DNA of 64,000 nt. It comes from Actinostola sp. cb2023. Taxonomy: Eukaryota; Cnidaria; Anthozoa; Actiniaria; Actinostolidae. This document shows, one piece after another, positions 43,615-53,177 of the stretch; the first letter of the stretch is position 1, and every line of letters starts with the position of its first letter. The stretch lies in contig JAUJYZ010000494.1 of assembly GCA_033675265.1 (NCBI GenBank), positions 186,001 through 250,000 on the forward strand, read 5' to 3'. The notes beneath the pieces were generated by a model. That model was not told where the DNA came from. It worked only from the letters and a program-made list of their open reading frames with translations, and did not search any database. The position numbers were made by a program, and so were the translations under genes.

Positions 43615-45768
43615 CAATAATAATAATAATAATAATAATAAATAGAGGTTATTAGTCGGTTAAGAATCTATTACGGCTGTGTATTTTTACGAGTATCACA
43701 GCCATATTAGATGCTTAGCCGACTAATAAGTTGTTTATTATATATTTTGTCAAAGAAACTAGCTATTTTAGTGAAAGAAAAACAACAAATTACAGTGAAA
43801 ACTTGGAAATCTCTGTACGAGCACACGCTAGCCAAAACTATAGAATTCCTCGCACGCTGATTGGTTAATTTTCATCACACGATTCTGCATGATTGATTGG
43901 AAAGCCGCTTCACGTCATTAAGGTTATTGAGGTTCTAAACCTCTTTTAATTTTCTATTACGCACTTTTGTTGATTATCTTTCAAGAACTAGAAATTGGAA
44001 AGCCAGTTTGAAGTAACTACCCAAAATACGGTCCCACATTTCGCGCGTTCTTGTGCATATTTCGCGCGTTCTTGTGCATATTTCGCTCGTTCTTGTGCAT
44101 ATTTTGCGCGTTCTTGTACATATTTCGCGCATTCTTTGACAAAAAATATAATAATATCCTTTATTTACCGTGGTCAAATGTCTTAAAAGAATTGTCTATA
44201 TAGATCTCGACAAATACCAGAGTTGTTGATAATGAACGTTAGACTAAGAGTGGTTTTCGTATGAGTGGGAAACCTACGGCACGGAGTTACGTTAACGGTA
44301 CGGAATCGAACGCATTCTATTCAACCAATCACAGCACGCAAAATCATTACTCAACCAATCAGAATGCTTAGACACGGTCACGGCACGGTCACGGCACGGT
44401 CACGGCACGGTCACGGCACGGCACGGTCACGGCACGATCATGGCGCAATACCATCACCGCACGGCACGAACCATACCGTAACTACTATAACGACTCTATA
44501 ACTGCGGGCCGAAATCTTCTCGTGCTAGCAAAGTTTTATATCCGGGACCTCCATAAAGAATGCGCTTAGTGGAAGGGGAAAGCCCGCAATGGAAATGAGA
44601 TGATGCATTGGATAACTAGGTACGAGTGCTATAACCGCCATTGAGATAGCAGTTTGACAATATTACCAGTCTAATTTAAAAACTGTATAGCCTATCCAGT
44701 GTGCTGGAGAAAGAACGTTGAATCCATGCAAGTGATATTTCCACTAGTCTTTCATCGAGGGCAAACACCTCGAAAAACTTGTAACGGGTAATTCAGCCAA
44801 TCAAAACACTTGAACCCAGTCTTCCAACATTTGCCACTGACCGGGATGAAGGAGCTACTGGGTCTCCATATTCTATGTCACTAATAGTGCGTGTTATGTG
44901 CTGGTGGTCTTGCAGGTGTTACTGCTGCTTGGTGTTGGATTTAGCTTGCCTTCTGACATCCCTGTCTTCATTTGGCAGCATTGCATTTTCAAAGGTATGA
45001 CACACCAGGGGTAGACATGGTCAGTTATTGTACCATCAAATCACCTGATTGGCTAAATTATGATCCACCAGGGGTAGACAGGGTCAGTTATTGTACCATC
45101 AAATCACCTGATTGGCTAAATGATGATCCACCAGGGGTAGACAGGGTCAGTTATTGCACTATCAAATCACCTGTGATTGGCTAAAGTATGATCCACCAGG
45201 GGTAGACAGGGTCAGTTATTGTACCATCAAATCACCTGATTGGCTAAATTATGATCCACCAGGGGTAGACAGGGTCAGTTATTGCACTATCAAATCACCT
45301 GTGATTGGCTAAAGTATGATCCACCAGGGGTAGACTGAGTCAGTTATTGTACCATCAAATCACCTGTGATTGACTAAATTATGATCCACCAGGGGTAGAC
45401 AGGGTCAGTTATTGCACTATCAAATCACCTGTGATTGGCTAAAGTATGATCCACCAGGGGTAGACTGAGTCAGTTATTGCACTATCAAATCACCTGTGAT
45501 TGGCTAAAGTATGATCCACCAGGGGTAGACAGAGTCAGCTATTGTACCATCAAATCACCTGTGTTTCAGTCAACTGAATGGAGTCAAGTTGATATTATTT
45601 TTTTACCTTATTTTTCTTATAGGTTCATCGGCACTGACAGGATACTACATCGCTCTACCACTAATGTGCGTTGCCATGGTTTCCTTTATGGCCGTGTTGA
45701 TACGAGAGTTTCAGAGATTGAAAGAGGTACAGCAACTAACATCCGGGATATCTTTGCCCACGGTATAA
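35110..45768 (+). CDS. Seven-pass membrane protein, family not identified
   Basis: Exons seen: 35110-35173, 35813-35924, 36704-36787, 37603-37691, 38465-38487, 39264-39315, 41731-41816, 43338-43500, 44916-44994 and 45623-45768 (TAA at 45766-45768). They give about 298 residues. After a Cys-rich, N-glycosylatable N-terminus (start MSWCECSYGGNAS) come hydrophobic segments: WTAGLNFALSGLCLVSAIIT; NVLWVLYFFCLGVRSLLLAI; a third at ILEVMFLALTLEY; YTIFIGQALICLVLLIATCV; NGCLWILCISCVVLTVTIL; VLLLLGVGFSLPSDIPVFIW; YYIALPLMCVAMVSFMAVLI. The order faintly recalls TOM1/THH1 and GPR137 proteins, but I cannot assign a family. All phases agree except from 39315 (phase 1) to 41731 (phase 0), so an exon of 3n+2 bases is probably missing in that gap, or an exon border is wrong. 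Exon 1 is the least certain exon. The gene may also splice at 45727 instead of running to the TAA. Confidence 0.72.
36825..37550 (+). repeat. TTCC-type pyrimidine tract in intron 3 of the seven-pass gene
   Basis: About 700 bp of almost pure C/T on the plus strand, from loose TTTC/TCTC to regular (CTTC)n at 37290-37420. It sits directly upstream of the exon 4 acceptor at 37603. Long proline/serine open frames across it are artefacts. Confidence 0.95.
37826..38398 (+). repeat. CCATCCTATC minisatellite in intron 4 of the seven-pass gene
   Basis: About 570 bp of 5- and 10-bp units of the type CCCATCCTAT and CCCATTCCAT, with larger blocks repeated (compare 37980-38030 with 38150-38210). It ends about 65 bp before exon 5. 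Open frames are artefacts. Confidence 0.95.
38790..39222 (+). repeat. 17-bp minisatellite in intron 5 of the seven-pass gene
   Basis: About 25 copies of ATTAATAGAGGTGTCCC with rare GTGG and CCTT variants, ending roughly 40 bp before the exon 6 acceptor at 39263. Confidence 0.95.
39903..40009 (+). mobile_element. LINE 3' tail ending in (ATT)n
   Basis: TATGTAAAAAGCATAGAGAC, then GTCAGTTATATGCGGG and about 17 ATT triplets. GCATA/TATGC form the same hairpin stem as in the other LINE tails, with a changed base pair. Confidence 0.65.
40165..40590. repeat. Foldback element with internal 60-bp tandem repeat
   Basis: Ends ATTTACCCGTATAAACCGG and CCGGAATTTCCGCCGGGTAAAT are mirror-related, with AAATTCCGG and TTCCGATCGGAA motifs in both arms. 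The interior holds about four copies of a unit of roughly 60 bp containing GAGTTTTCCGGAACTTTTCC and GTAGACGCGTGTACCATTA. Confidence 0.8.
40852..41247. mobile_element. Inverted-repeat element with nested CACAGG foldback
   Basis: GAGGGTCTCAACGGGACGCT at the left and CCCCATTGAGACCCTC at the right are complementary tips, with repeated TTTTTACGGCTAACG inside. The interior (about 40995-41170) contains another foldback with TACCACAGGAAACCCATCAA and TTGGGTTCCCTGTG motifs, so one repeat appears to sit in another. Confidence 0.65.
41463..41487 (+). repeat. Poly-G run
   Basis: A run of about 25 G broken only at its start. It may be length-uncertain in the assembly. Confidence 0.9.
42385..42610 (+). repeat. 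41-bp minisatellite with CGTCACGCAACGC core
   Basis: Five or so copies of CTGATTGGCTCTAGATTTCG followed by TCACGCAACGCTACTAAATCC in intron 7 of the seven-pass gene. The core is shared with the MITE ends at 26274-26815. Confidence 0.9.
42745..43228. mobile_element. Inverted-repeat element with repeated GTCGCTACTTTCGGGG
   Basis: The left tip GTCGTAAAGTTTCGAAAGTAGC pairs with the right tip GCTACTTTCGGAACTTTACG. Next to each tip are several direct copies of GGTCGCTACTTTCGGGG (42825-42895 and 43120-43215). Subterminal repeats like these are typical of non-autonomous DNA transposons. It ends about 110 bp before exon 8. Confidence 0.75.
43515..43640 (+). repeat. (AAT)n microsatellite
   Basis: About 40 AAT triplets, interrupted once by AAAAC, starting 15 bp after the exon 8 donor of the seven-pass gene. 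Confidence 0.95.
44037..44135 (+). repeat. 21-bp minisatellite, about five units
   Basis: Units TTTCGCGCGTTCTTGTGCATA with variant bases, in intron 8 of the seven-pass gene. Confidence 0.9.
44245..44510. repeat. Dispersed repeat with CAACCAATCA cores, copy 2, with CACGGT amplification
   Basis: Related to 32200-32430 block by block. This copy has an added tandem tract of CACGGTCACGG at 44370-44440. Confidence 0.7.
44990..45560 (+). repeat. 63-65 bp minisatellite starting at the exon 9 splice donor
   Basis: About nine units of the type GTATGATCCACCAGGGGTAG, ACAGGGTCAGTTATTG, (T/C)ACCATCAAATCACCTG, ATTGGCTAAA. The first unit overlaps the exon 9 donor (AAAGGTATGACACACCAGGGG). Confidence 0.95.
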
Positions 45769-45865
45769 TCCCACCCACCCACCCCTCCCCTACTATTTCA
45801 TTGGCAAATTTTGTTTTGGACTTTAAAGAGTCCAGAGGGAATCGCAAAAAGCCGGTCAGGTCTTC

Positions 45866-46193
45866 GTGTCGCTGCACAATAGTCCTGGCTATTGTTCTAT
45901 TGTCGTTCTATGTATTGTTTTTACATTAAAAAACAATAGCCAGGACAATACTCCTTTTTACAGTTCCCTGCGCCATCTTGAAAGGTAGCCGTGCCTTTGC
46001 ATCGAAGCGAGACCAACGGTGACCTTGCAATGATAGAGACATCAGTGTGAATAATTGTCCAAAGTGTTAAAAAAAGTCTCTATCATTGCAAGGTCACCGT
46101 TGGTCTCGCTTCGATGCTAAGGCACGGCTACCTTTCAAGATGGCGCCGGGAACTGTAAAAAGGAGTATTTGTGCAGCTACACGAAGACCTTGC
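45866..46193. mobile_element. Inverted-repeat element (family C) interrupted by another foldback
   Basis: The outer tips GGTCTTCGTGTCGCTGCACA and TTGTGCAGCTACACGAAGAC are near-complements. Inside, ACTCCTTTTTACAGTTCC and GGGAACTGTAAAAAGGAGTA bound an inner foldback (about 45950-46168) whose arms pair through ACGGTGACCTTGCAATGATA. The same outer family without this insert is at 61658-61792. Confidence 0.75.
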
Positions 46194-46582
46194 CAAAAAG
46201 TGGCTTCAGTTTAAGATTTTACACAAAGATTTTGGTCTCATTGCCAGTCTAATATATTATCAATATACGGTACTTATTTTGGCGTTTATCTTAAAGTTCT
46301 AAGCCTCTTCAAAACGGTCCGACTGTTTGTGCAGGCCTGGTTACCTTTCAAAATGGCCGCCATCTTTACAATGATGTCATTTTCTACCACAGGAAGCCCA
46401 GTGGAGCGCGATAGACCAAAATGAAGCTCACTACAGCATCACAGAAAGCATGTAACATATAAGCAAGAGTGTTGGTATTTAATAGGATAATGTAGATAGA
46501 TAGCAGTAACTCCTATCCTGGATATATTTATCGTCTTTAAAAAAAATTAAGCCTGGTATTAGTCAGACCGCTGATTACCACA

Positions 46583-46925
46583 ATAGGCGACTTGCACTAA
46601 GAGGTCACGTGACCCCAACATCCTTAAATCGAGCAGAGGTGTCAAAATGAACTCCAGAAATGAAAAGAGCAACTCGAAATTAGTAAAAGGGCGACGTTTC
46701 AGCGGATAATGTCTGACACAGGAGAAATGGCATTAAAAAGAAAATTCATCGTTTTCTAAGATTTTGTTTGGAAAATGCATTGGATGGCACGGCTCTTGCC
46801 ATCCAATGCATTTTCCAAACAAAATCTTAGAAAAGATCCATTTTATTTATTTATTTCTGGAGTTCATTTTGACACTGCTGTTCGATTTAAGGGTGTTGGG
46901 GTCACGTGACCTCTAAGTGCACCGG
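46583..46925. mobile_element. MITE-like foldback element, family A (copy 2)
   Basis: TTGCACTAAGAGGTCACGTGACC and its mirror GGTCACGTGACCTCTAAGTGCA form the ends. Inner blocks GTCAAAATGAACTCCAGAAATG, GACACAGGAGAAATG and GGAAAATGCATTGGATGGCA match 7837-8255. Confidence 0.82.
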
Positions 46926-47516
46926 CATTCTCATTTATCTGGTTTTACAGCAATGATCGAGAAGGCCGAAGAGAATGCCCGGCGTAACGTTTTTACTGTA
47001 AATAGAACGCAAAGCTGTATTTTAGAGCGCAACTGATCTAGTGCGCACGCGCGCGTATGAAGACCGCTGAATCACCATGGCAAATGCTGTGGAATTTTAA
47101 TACGGAACCTTCAATTCCACGTTTCGTACTTCAACCAGCCAAAACTCTCGCCGTTCGCGGCAGTCAGGGCTTGTACTTCTTTCAGAAACAACAGGTAAAA
47201 AGCAAACTTAATTTTGTAAAGTTTAAATAAAAAGTAATTACTTTTTCATATAGAAATGTTTGTTTGAAAGTTTTGCGTCTTCGTTTTTGGATGTGAAATT
47301 AATTAAATTATAAAATCCCACTTCTGACACCATGTTGTAAGATGAGCCACGCGTGCGCGGTAAAGCGTGACTGAACTTTATTACCAAATATAGCAGTGTG
47401 ACACAGGTAACCTAAACTACATATACTGCAACTTTCACTCAAAATAAGTGCAATGGATTCACGACAAACATCTCTTTTCTTCGAGAGATGCATCACAAAT
47501 CTTGAGGCTTTCACAC

Positions 47517-47902
<386 letters not shown>

Positions 47903-48385
47903 TGTTTAAGGTGACTCCGTTATCATTCTCGGCGCACTCGTCTATGACAAACTTTGGGTCATAACTTCCTCTGCTGCCTGACCAAGTTTTAGCAAAATCG
48001 TTGGAGCGAAAGCAATCGTTGAGCTAATTTCTGTGCTTAATTTTGGTTGTTTTCATGCGGCCGTGCTTTAGCTCCAACGATTTTGCTAAAACTTGCTCAG
48101 GTTATGAATTATGTCAATCTAAAGTGATTCCAAAACTTTCATTCAAAAAAAACGGACAGATTTTTCGCAATATCCAATTTTATCCAAAACATTGACTTTA
48201 CTCAAGTTCTAATATTATTTAAAAAAATGTTCTGCAGTGCAATCGAATTATATTGTATCATAGGTGAATGATAGCTCTAATTGTTGCCAATGTTTTATGG
48301 CAATTGCATAAAAGCAGAGGAAGTTATGACCCAAAGTTTGTCATAGACGAGTGCGCCGAGAATGATAACGGAGTCACCTTAATAT
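47903..48385. mobile_element. Foldback element flanked by the GATA array
   Basis: AAGGTGACTCCGTTATCATT at the left and AATGATAACGGAGTCACCTT at the right are exact complements, with pairing through CTCGGCGCACTCGTCTATGA and AAACTTTGGGTCATAACTTC. An inner small inverted repeat has AAATCGTTGGAGC / GCTCCAACGATTT. No coding capacity. Confidence 0.85.
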
Positions 48386-48479
48386 TCCAAATATCGCAGC
48401 CATGATTGGCTGAATTACAAATGGTATAAGATAAATAGATAAATTACGAAATATGTACAATATAAGAATGTAATTCAGT

Positions 48480-49060
48480 CATAAGCTTGTGCTTATGCTT
48501 GTGTCAGGTCAGTCTTCACAGTGACACGGCCTCTTGTGCTTGTGCTTATGCTTGCATCAGGCTAGTTTTCACAGTGATATAAGACCTCTTGCGCTTATGC
48601 TTGCATCAGGCCAGTTTACACAGTGACATAAGACCTCTTGTGCTTGCGCTTATGCTTGCGTGCGTCAGGCTAGTTTTCACAGTGACACAAGGCCTCTTGT
48701 GCTTGCACTTATGCTTGCGTGCGTCAGGCTAGTTTTCACAGTGACACAAGGCCTCTTGTGCTTGCGTTTATGCTTGCATCAGGCTATATAGTTTTCAGTG
48801 ACATAAGGCCTCTTGTGCTTGCGCTTATGCTTGCGTCAGGCTATTTTTCACAGTGATATAAGACCTCTTGCGCTTATGCTTGCATCAGGCCAGTTTACAC
48901 AGTGACATAAGACCTCTTATGCTTGCGCTTATGCTTGCGTGCGTCAGGCTAGTTTTCACAGTGACACAAGGCCTCTTGTGCTTGCGCTTATGCTTGCATC
49001 AGGCTAGTTTACACAGTGACATAAGACCTCTTGTGCTTGCGCTTATGCTTGCGAATCCCA
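48480..49060 (+). repeat. Roughly 58-bp minisatellite upstream of the GPCR
   Basis: About ten units containing CTTGTGCTTGCGCTTATGCT, TGCGTCAGGCTAGTTT and CACAGTGACATAAGACCTC. It ends some 300 bp before the GPCR start codon. Open frames here (48868-49140) are repeat-derived. Confidence 0.93.
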
Positions 49061-49169
49061 TCGATCGGAATCATGCAGAGACTTTTTCTCTTTATCCTTT
49101 CCCCGCTAGGGCTAACACTCAGAATGACATTTATGGGTAATTTGTCCAACTGTCCCTCGGTGGGCGAAT

Positions 49170-50465
49170 ATTTCACGACAATGAAGTCAATGGCTCTTCA
49201 ATTTAAGAAAAATTAAGAGCCCTTGAAAACAACACAAAAACTAATAGGAAAACACTAAGAGCATCCTTTTTCAAGTCCTGAGAGTTCGCATGATTAGCCA
49301 GAACTCCCAGAAGTCCCCATGATCATTCACAGTTACGATAATCATTAGTTAACATGAATAACAGTGGACCCTGTATCGGATTAGTAAAGGAAATCTTTCT
49401 CAATCTCGACGACTACGATTTCTTTATAACCCCTGCCATCGTGAACATTCTCACCAACGCCATCTTGGCAGTCACGGCCATGATTTTCAACGGAGTTCTC
49501 ATCGTCACCGTCTTACGCTCAGAGAACCTCCAGACTCCGTCCTACCTGTTAATAACGAGCTTGGCGGCCGTCGATTTCCTGGTCGGGATGTTGTACCATC
49601 CGTTTCAGATTGCTCTGAGCGTCTGTTACTTAAAACGGAGCATAGAAGAAATATGCGAAATCGCTCAGCCGTTTAACTTCATCACCACATACCTCGGCGC
49701 GCTGTCGTTCTCAATGGTGACGTGTATTAGCGTCGATAGATACCTGGCTTTGAGGTTGGGGAGTGGCTATCGCGTCAGCGTCACAAAATGGCGGGTACGT
49801 CGAGTCATAGTTGCACAGTGGATCGTGGGATTCATCCTGTCGGCTTTTTCAACGTGGGGTGACGTTGTCCCAAGGCCGTTTGTCTTTGCTGTTTGGTCGT
49901 TGCTCGGATTTGTATTCTTCTCTACGACTTGCTTTTATTACGTCAAGTCTTTCAAAGCTCTCGCGGTTTACACGTCTCAAGTACACGAGCACCCGAGTAA
50001 TTTCGATGTTGAATGCTACAGGAGGATGCTGAAAACCATGCTGATGATATTGGGGTTCCTTCTGCTCTGTCATGTCCCCATCATATTGTCTATTATCGCT
50101 AATATCATCTATAAACATCGCAAGGAAGCCGTGCTGTTCCACTTGGAGGCGATTACTCTGTTTGGACTCAATTCGAGCATAAATCCTGTGATTTATTTCA
50201 TAAGGCTTCCAGATATTCGCCGCGCATGCTTGAGGCGTACGTTGACCAGCTGACCAGAACAATCTGCGGGCTCTATCATCTCTCTTTCCCTCTCTCTGTT
50301 GACTCTCTCTGCAGAACATTAGTCTTCTAATATAAACGTCAGTTTAAACGCGCTGAAACTAGCATTCCAACTGGAAATAATCCATGTATATACATGTAGT
50401 GCTAATCACTCCTTAATATTTCTCGACAATGAAGCCAATGGCTCTTGAATGTAAGAGCCCTTGAA
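49170..50465 (+). repeat. Direct repeats flanking the GPCR gene
   Basis: GACAATGAAGTCAATGGCTC ... AGAGCCCTTGAAAACAACAC upstream (about 49177-49240) recurs downstream (about 50422-50475) with few differences. The 3' flank segment CAGAACATTAGTCTTCTAAT ... GCATTCCAACTGGAAAT (about 50312-50380) also recurs at about 50700-50740. These are remnants of neighbouring gene copies. Confidence 0.75.
49354..50253 (+). CDS. Class A (rhodopsin-like) G protein-coupled receptor, intronless
   Basis: A single uninterrupted frame of 299 codons. Motifs in order: N46 in TM1 (FNGVLIV), D74 in TM2 (LAAVDFLVG), DRY at 128-130 at the end of TM3, W155 in TM4, C239-H-V-P242 in TM6 in place of the usual CWxP, and NPVIY at 277-281 followed by a short amphipathic tail with ACLRRTL. 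C101 is in the usual TM3 position, but the second extracellular loop is very short (STWGDVVPR) and lacks its cysteine partner, as in melanocortin receptors. N-glycosylation site NNS near the start. This type of short, single-exon receptor resembles the adenosine/melanocortin-like group expanded in corals; the ligand cannot be told from sequence. The start is the first ATG, giving a normal extracellular N-terminus. Duplicated flanking sequence suggests a tandem array origin. Confidence 0.93.
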   Translation: MNNSGPCIGLVKEIFLNLDDYDFFITPAIVNILTNAILAVTAMIFNGVLIVTVLRSENLQTPSYLLITSLAAVDFLVGMLYHPFQIALSVCYLKRSIEEICEIAQPFNFITTYLGALSFSMVTCISVDRYLALRLGSGYRVSVTKWRVRRVIVAQWIVGFILSAFSTWGDVVPRPFVFAVWSLLGFVFFSTTCFYYVKSFKALAVYTSQVHEHPSNFDVECYRRMLKTMLMILGFLLLCHVPIILSIIANIIYKHRKEAVLFHLEAITLFGLNSSINPVIYFIRLPDIRRACLRRTLTS

Positions 50466-50635
50466 AACAACACAACAAAACTACTACGAAAAAAAATAAC
50501 ACGGAGAGCACTTTTTGTTAAATTATGATCGATCGACTGAGACTTCACAGGTGATTTAATACTGAGCTAGACGTCATTTTATACTGGATGGTATAGAAGG
50601 TACTTCATCTCTCTCTCTCCCTCTCTCTCACTCCC

Positions 50636-50680
50636 CCCACCCCCCCCCCCCACCCCCCCCCCCCCCCCCCCCCCCCCCTG
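50636..50680 (+). repeat. Poly-C tract
   Basis: About 40 C with two A interruptions, within a CT-rich flank. Its length may be uncertain in the assembly. Confidence 0.9.
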
Positions 50681-50989
50681 CTCTCTCCCTCTCTCTCTTC
50701 AGAACATCAGTCTTCTAATGGCATTCCAACTGGAAATGACCATGCATATCCACGGACTGAGTGGAAAACATTTTCAAAAGCAGGGAACTTGACACTTACC
50801 GACATTTTTTGACGTTTCCAACTGATACGAGGTACAGTGGGTTAATTCTGCACGCAATGCAGTCAAATGTACGGCCATATTTTGCTTTTATTTCCTCATA
50901 TGAACATCCTTAAGTCGATAATTCCTGTGCGTGAAACAAGTCAGAAACAGGTTTAGCTCGTCGAGACTGGCCAAATAACCAAAATAGTC

Positions 50990-51225
50990 ACTTACGAGAG
51001 GTGGTCGCTTACGAAAGGTGGTCGCTTACGAGAGGTGGTCGCTTACAAGAGGTGGTCGCTTACAAGAGGTGGTCGCTTACGAGAGATGGTCACTTACGAG
51101 AGGTGGTCGCTTACAAGAGGTGGTCGCTTACGAGAGGTGGTCGCTTACGAGAGATGGTCACTTACGAGAGGTGGTCGCTTACAAGAGGTGGTCGCTTACG
51201 AGAGGTGGTCGCTTACGAGAGGTTC
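50990..51225 (+). repeat. 17-bp minisatellite GAGGTGGTCGCTTACGA
   Basis: About 13 tandem units with CAA for CGA and CACT for CGCT variants. It is followed by degenerate copies to about 51320. Open frames across it in three frames are artefacts. Confidence 0.95.
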
Positions 51226-51829
51226 CAACAATAGTGATTTGACTCAATTGGAAACTTTTGGTATTTTTGGAAAACTAGTCGCTTATAGGAGAGTTGGTCG
51301 CTCAGTTACGAGAGTGGTCGCAATCGGAGGTTCAAATGTACGTTTATTTTATAACATATTGAAACTGAAAATGTAATTAGAACAGTAGTAAAAGTTGCAA
51401 AGAAGTTTCTTTTATAGTATTAGTACAAGTTAGTCTGCATGAGCAGTCTTCATCAGTGAATGCTGTAAATTAAAGCGTTATTCACGCGTTTGAAAAACGA
51501 ACGAGCGGTTTCCTCAGTTTTGTGATTGAGATGGCATTTCCGCGGCTGACAACGAACGGATCTTGGTTCACGAGTCTTGACAATGAGACACTTTGCTTCT
51601 CCCTTCTCCTGTGAAAGACACTGAAGAACACGTCAAAAGCACTCTAAACAGCGATTTGTCTCACTCGAGAAATGCTGAAGGACTTACCGTCCTCATGGCA
51701 TGCAAAGTCATGCAAGATCGTTTTTGATAGCTAGTCAAACTTTTGTCAACGTCATGTCTGTCTGTCTGTCTTGCGCGCGCGCGTTGCAGGAGTTTCCCGC
51801 CAAATTCACAGGAACTTACTAATCCGTTT

Positions 51830-52555
51830 TTGAAAACCTCCGTTTCCGTTTTACGGAAAACGGATAAAAAGTTCTGCGTCCACACTAGCGTTTTCACATC
51901 GTTTTCGACCGTCCACACTAGGGGATGAAAACGATGATCCAAAGATGCGTTTTCGCCACAAGGTTCTGCAGCTCGAACGTTTTTTCTGTTCAACACGTAT
52001 GCTCCAGTAGCTCCAGCGAGAAACTGGAGCTAATTTAAGGTGCGGTAATACGAGCAACAAAATCGTGCAACTTGTCGCGCAACATTGTTCAGATTGTTGC
52101 GTTGCAACTTGCAGAGCAATGTTCTCGTATTACCATCGTTCGCGCAACTTGTCGCGCAACAAATTAAATTGTTGGTGTTGCAGGTTGCAAAACTTTGTTG
52201 CATGAAGTAGAAAGAGCTTCTACTTTGCGCAACAAAGTTTGCAACCTGCATCACGAAAATGTCTTGCGTGACAAGTTGCGCGAACGGTGGTAATACGAGA
52301 AACATTGCTCTGCAACTTGCAACGCAACAATGTTGCGCGACAAGTTGCACGATTTTGTTGCCCGTATTACTGTACCTTAAGTTGTGACGTAGAGTTTCTG
52401 AAAAAACTCCGTTTTTGCCGTCCACACTAAAACGATAGACCTGCGTTTTCGATCTCCGTTTTCGATCGTTTTAGTGTGGACGCTCGGTAAAAACGCATAC
52501 AAAAGTATGCGTTTTCAAACGAAAACGATCCGGAGTAGTGTGGACGGAGCCGCTT
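51830..52555. mobile_element. Element with TCCACACTA / GTTTTC repeats, interrupted by a foldback
   Basis: Motifs such as CCGTCCACACTA and AAAACGAT recur on both sides (51885-51950 and 52420-52550) in inverted arrangement. Between them, 52038-52380 is a separate foldback with tips TTAAGGTGCGGTAATACGAG and CGTATTACTGTACCTTAA and several TTGTCGCGCAAC copies. The TTAA at both its tips suggests insertion with a TTAA target. Confidence 0.72.
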
Positions 52556-53177
52556 ATAAGAACCATCTTGATAGAGAAGGACGACGTTATCATTAGAAGT
52601 TTTCCAGTGTTTTATTACTTTGTACGCTGTACATGCGAATTTTCAAACTGATCTACAGTTTGTTAATATTAACAATTGCATTTATGTGATTTTCGGTCAT
52701 TGTATTTATAGGAGATTTACAATGTGCATAATTGCCCACAGCCAACTCTGACGCCATAGTAAAACGGGAAACTAATGCAATTATGGATTTTTTGTGTGAG
52801 CAATTAACCAGAGCTAGTAGCATCGTATTACTAATTACACCAATACACACTATTAGAGTGGTTTTCATTAACCCATGAAACAAAGTGTACTAATTAGAGT
52901 GTAATAGTCAGATAAACACAATAGAAAACAAAAGAATTAGAGTGAAGTAGTGCTAAATACGCTAAAGTGTATTTCACGGGTTTATGAAAACCACTCTAGA
53001 CACTCACTCTTTTCTTTTGTTTCTTTGCATCTAACAAACTATGCACAAAATAAATCTCCTTCAAACTTGCCGTGTTTAATTAGGTGTATATTAAATCTAC
53101 TGTAAATTATAACATACACTACATTGCCCACTTCTATGACAGTATTTGTTTGTTTGTGAAAATACAGAAATAGCAAT

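Noticed and set aside
44990..45560. Regularly spaced repeat resembling a CRISPR or a repeat-protein exon
   Set aside because: The whole 63-65 bp unit is conserved, so there are no spacers. Two unit lengths break the reading frame, so it is not a repeat protein.
49849..50319. 156-codon minus-strand frame
   Set aside because: Antisense shadow of the GPCR coding sequence.
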